DNA from: Auxenochlorella pyrenoidosa
Taxonomy: Eukaryota > Chlorophyta > Trebouxiophyceae > Chlorellales > Chlorellaceae
NCBI GenBank assembly: GCA_001430745.1
Contig: KQ482040.1
Coordinates: 256,200 to 266,683, forward strand
Direction of reading: 5' to 3'
Length of the DNA stretch: 10,484 nt
Positions 7,501 to 10,484 of the stretch are shown here, one piece after another; the stretch's first letter is position 1; the number at the start of each line of letters is the position of its first letter. The notes under the pieces are model-generated. The model was not told the origin of the DNA. It worked only from the letters and a program-made list of their open reading frames with translations, and did not search any database. Position numbers and translations under genes: made by a program.

Positions 7501-10484
7501 ACGTGTCGTCGGTCAGCTGTGTGGCCTTTGCGCGGCGCGGCGGCGGGTTCCTTGCCACCGGCGGCGCCGACAAGCTGCTCAAGGCAAGCGCCGGGCTGGG
7601 GCATGCTGGCGGTGCTTGTCAAGCTGTTGAGCCCAGCTGCTGGCCGGATTCCGCTGCTGCATCAGTTGAGGGCAAGCCTGCTTCGGGATTGAGAACAAGC
7701 CTGCGTCCGTGCCTTGCCTTCCCCGCCTGTGAGCGCGCCTTGTTGCATGGGCACAGGTAACAACAAGGGCCCAACAGGCCAACCCAGCCCAGCGCGCGCC
7801 CTGCTGTGGCGCGCTGCGGCTGTCGCCCGGCTCTGAAGGAGGCTCCCCTCTGCCTCTCCTGCCCCGTCCCTCTGGAAAACCTCTCGCCCTCCTCGTCCGC
7901 CCCTTCCTCTGGAGGAGACTCCATCTGCGAGGAGACTCTATCTGCCTCCCTGGAAACAGCCTTCCCCCTCAGCCCTTCCCCCTCAGCCCTTCCCCCTCAG
8001 CCCCTTCTGCCCCTCCCCCCTCATATGCAGGTGTGGGACCTCAAGGGCCTGGACCCCGAGGCAGACAAGCCCGCAAAGATGCGGGTCACCGCCGCCGTGG
8101 CCGCTCACGACAAGGACATCAATGCAGTCGCAGTGGCGCCCAACGACTCGGGTGGGTGGCCAGGCGCGCGCGCTGGGCCCGCCGTCGCCTCCGCTTCCTT
8201 CCTTCGCTTGCTTGCTTGGTTGCTCGCTTGCATGCTGCCGTGCGCGGGCAGCGGGAGCCGCGGCGGCGCGGCGGCGTGCATGCCCAGCTGTGTGCTCTGC
8301 CCCTGCCCACGCTACTCCCCGCCCCCGGTGCCCCCAACCCCTTTTTCGCCGCAGTCATCTGCACCGGCAGCCAGGACCGCACGGCCAAGGTGTGGCGCCT
8401 GCCCGACCTGGTCCTGGGGCTGACCCTGAAGGGCCACAAGCGCGGCATCTGGGCCGTGGCCTTCTCCCCCGTAGACAAAGCGGTGGCCACGGCGTCAGGT
8501 GAGCCGGCCAGTGCCCCCTATCCACGCCCACAGGCGCACCCTTTCCCCCCCCCATTTTCTTTTCATTCATTCATAGAGCCAGGTGGGCGTGCAGCCACCC
8601 GCATGCCAGCTGCGCTGGTTGCTGGCCCCCGGCTGCCCGGCCGGCCTGCTTTGTGGGCTGGTCAAACGCCCCTTGCATGCGCTCTCCCAATGCCAGCGGC
8701 AGCGTCTGTCCACACACATCACCGAACGCATGTGATTGCCTGCCCCCGCCTGCGCCGCAGGCGACAAGACGGTGCGCCTGTGGAGCCTTGCCGACGGCTC
8801 CTGCCTGCGCACCTTTGAGGGCCACCAGGCGTCGGTCCTGCGCCTCGACTTCCTCTCTGCCGGCACCCAGCTGCTGTCGGCGGGGGCAGACGGCCTGCTC
8901 AAGCTGTGGAGCGTCCGGCTGTCGGGTGCGGTGCTGCGCCGCGCCCGCGCCCTGCTTGCTCCCCCTGCCGGCCGGACGGCTCCCCGGCCCAGCGTGCTGC
9001 CGACGCGCACGCGAGCGGCACCACGCGTGCGCTTGCTGTTGTGCCCGCCGCTGCCTGGCAACGCTGTGTCTCTGCCCTCTCGGGTCATGGCTTGCGCGGC
9101 TGCGAGCCTCCCCTTGCGTCAGCCCACGCACATGGCACACACCTCATTATCCCTCCCCCTGTGCACTCGGCCCCCCCCCCCATGTCCCCCGCCCCGCAGA
9201 GTGCATCAACACCTTTGATGCCCACGACGATAAGGTGTGGGCCATGGCCCTGGGCGGCCCCGCTGGCGACCTGGTTGCCTCTGGCAGCGGCGACGGCGCG
9301 ATCGCGGTCTGGGAGGACTGCACCGCGGCCGACGCCGACGAGGCGGCCGCGGCGGCTGCGGCGGCTGCCCTGAAGGAACAAGACCTGGCCAACGCGCTGC
9401 AGGTGGGGCCGCGCAGCTCCGGAGGTCCCAGCTGGCAGCGCCTGCTCTGGGAGCGTCGAGGCTTGGGGCACCCCGCTCCTGCTGCAGCCAGCTCTGCTGT
9501 GGCCAGAGCATTGGACAACACGTGCCTGCGCTCATGCAGCCTGCTGGCTGCGGTAATGTAACACACGAAATCCCTGCTGCCTTCACCCCCACCCCCCTGC
9601 AGGACGAGGACTACCAGCGTGCCGCTGAGCTGGCCTTTGAGATGCGGCACCCGGGGCGCCTGCTGGCGGTCGTGCGCCAGGCGCAGGAGCGCGGGCGGCA
9701 GGAGGGGGCGCGCATCATGCGGCGCCTGGCGGCGGCCATGACGGCCGACGACCTGCGCCAGTGCCTTGAGTACTGCAGGTGCGGGCAGTGCAGGCGCTGC
9801 AGGGTATGGCATGTAATGTTTAACTCTTCCGGGCTGCTGGGTGGTGTGAAAGGTGCGGCGGCACCCCGGCGCCGCAGGCGCGAGGGCTGGGTGCGTGGCC
9901 AGCGTTTTGCGTCGGCTGCACGCGATGGCATCCAACACAGGCTGCCTGCTCAGGCAAGGCTGGACTGCATCGGCTCTCCTGGCTGGTGCCCCCCAAATGG
10001 CCCACAGTGCACTGCCAGCCTGCAAACCGTTGGCCCCCTTGCTGCCCCCCTTCTCCGCCGCAGGGAGTGGAATGCCAACGCCAAGAACTGCCACGCGGCG
10101 CAGGCGATGCTGCAGGCGGTCCTGCGGCAGCGGCGCCCGCAGGTGGGCGCAGGGTCGGCCCTTGCCTGCATGCCCATGTGGGGGCATGCCGCAGGCGGAG
10201 CGGCCCCCATGCTTCTGCCGCTCCCGGCCGCTGCCCCCGCCATCGGCCCCGCATCCTTGCCTTCCCGCTGCCCCAGGCATGCGTGCCGCCGACCGCTTTG
10301 CCCCCCTCGTCCCGCCCTGCCGCCGCCTGCAGGAGCTGCTGGCTGTGCCGGGCCTGTCGGGCGTCCTGGAGGGCCTGCTGCCCTACACCCAGCGGCACTT
10401 TGCCCGGGCCGACCGCCTGCTGCGATCCACATACCTGTGCGACTATATCCTGGGGGCAATGGGCAGCATGGCGCCAGAGGAGGG
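4543..10484 (+). CDS. UTP13: UTP13 / TBL3, WD40 subunit of the UTP-B complex (3' partial)
   Basis: Thirteen exons: 4543-4710, 4899-5155, 5688-5797, 6121-6273, 6612-7283, 7486-7583, 8031-8151, 8355-8498, 8761-8925, 9200-9402, 9603-9778, 10064-10142 and 10333-10484. They sum to 832 codons plus two bases, in frame throughout. WD-type strands with Trp (or Phe) lie near residues 85, 127, 169, 211, 277, 393 (Phe), 445, 488, 540, 582, 624 and 667, enough for two propellers. Family signatures include HDKDINAVAVAPND, GSQDRTAKVW, TFEGHQASVL and DAHDDKVW. An Ala run (678-686) and helices then lead into the Utp13 C-terminal domain (about 690 onward) with LLPYTQRHF near 798-805. Known role: nucleolar UTP-B subunit binding the 5' ETS/U3 region of pre-18S rRNA, pairing with UTP12 through the C-terminal domain. 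The start is chosen because SYRVRRKLEVFYTGG aligns with the animal N-terminus; ACCATGA is good context. Low-complexity loop inserts lie at 245-260 and 368-377. Only the extreme C-terminus is missing. Confidence 0.96.
6243..6417 (+). repeat. Tandem duplication of UTP13 exon 4 end plus donor and intron start
   Basis: The segment 6243-6287 recurs at 6326-6370 with about 39 of 45 bases identical, offset 83. Similarity resumes further on: CCTGCATGCCTGT at 6311-6323 and at 6405-6417, with an 11-base length difference. The copy holds the last ten codons of exon 4 and its GT donor. Confidence 0.9.
6327..6356 (+). other. Candidate 30-nt cassette exon in UTP13 intron 4
   Basis: Inside the duplicated copy, CCTGTCAG ends at 6326 and a donor GTGGGG starts at 6357. 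The 30 bases between enter and leave in phase 1, the phase of intron 4, and contain no stop. Inclusion would insert AMVPVFEALE after TVPVFEALE. The model does not need it, and family alignment favours skipping. Splicing of this segment is inference. Confidence 0.35.
7025..7054 (+). repeat. CAG repeat coding a polyglutamine loop in UTP13
   Basis: Seven CAG codons, one GAA and two more CAG codons encode QQQQQQQEQQ at residues 368-377, after a Gly-rich stretch and before the strand THLAVSTNSDQIRIFD. It lies in a loop between propeller strands and should tolerate length change. Confidence 0.9.
7584..8030 (+). other. GC-AG intron (UTP13 intron 6)
   Basis: Exon 6 ends GCCGACAAGCTGCTCAAG and the intron starts GCAAGC, the usual AAG|GCAAG form of GC donors. 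Exon 7 starts GTGTGGGACCTC after ATATGCAG. The join rebuilds a WD strand (ADKLLK-VWDLKG) in phase 0. The next GT downstream (7612) would break the phase, and no GT lies at the exon edge. Confidence 0.85.
7959..8000. repeat. Three 14-base pyrimidine-CAG repeats before UTP13 exon 7
   Basis: The unit CCCTTCCCCCTCAG occurs three times in a row (7959-7972 with one mismatch, 7973-7986, 7987-8000). Each unit ends in CAG and looks like a small splice acceptor. The acceptor used in the model ends at 8030. Confidence 0.9.

Noticed and set aside
9147..10280. Minus-strand open frame of 377 codons
   Set aside because: It lies antisense to UTP13 exons 10-12, and its composition is Arg/Ala/Gly/Pro-rich with no domain, as expected of a shadow frame.

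Overview
The window reads as nuclear DNA of a GC-rich, intron-dense green alga, most like a Chlorella-type trebouxiophyte. The evidence is the many short GC-rich introns (about 190 to 530 nt) ending in CAG, GT donors often of the GTGCG or GTGGG type, exons as small as 44 nt, and green-lineage versions of universal eukaryotic proteins. The species cannot be named from the sequence. No bacterial, phage or organellar feature was seen.

Three genes lie head to tail on the plus strand; nothing convincing lies on the minus strand. (1) Positions 144-978 hold the last three coding exons of a family 18 glycoside hydrolase (chitinase-like); its catalytic part lies upstream of the window. (2) Positions 2062-3624 hold a complete five-exon gene for SRP14, the 14 kDa Alu-domain protein of the signal recognition particle (100 residues). 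(3) Positions 4543-10484 hold thirteen exons of UTP13 (TBL3 in animals), a double WD40 propeller subunit of the UTP-B complex of the small-subunit processome. 832 codons are present and the C-terminal end runs off the window. In all three models the reading frame is kept across every junction.

The gaps at 979-2061 and 3625-4542 hold untranslated and intergenic sequence. The first may carry a spliced 5' leader for SRP14. The second has a low-GC patch and no recognisable gene.

The genes share a housekeeping character (secretion targeting, ribosome production), but nothing suggests they form one pathway. The most interesting content is in the splicing architecture. Two neighbouring genes each carry a tandem copy of an exon edge: an acceptor edge in SRP14 and a donor edge in UTP13. 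The UTP13 copy forms a frame-preserving 30-nt candidate mini-exon that would repeat ten residues. There is also a GC-AG intron, a NAGNAG acceptor, and a three-unit array of pyrimidine-CAG repeats just before a real acceptor. I found no sign of a new multi-gene system.
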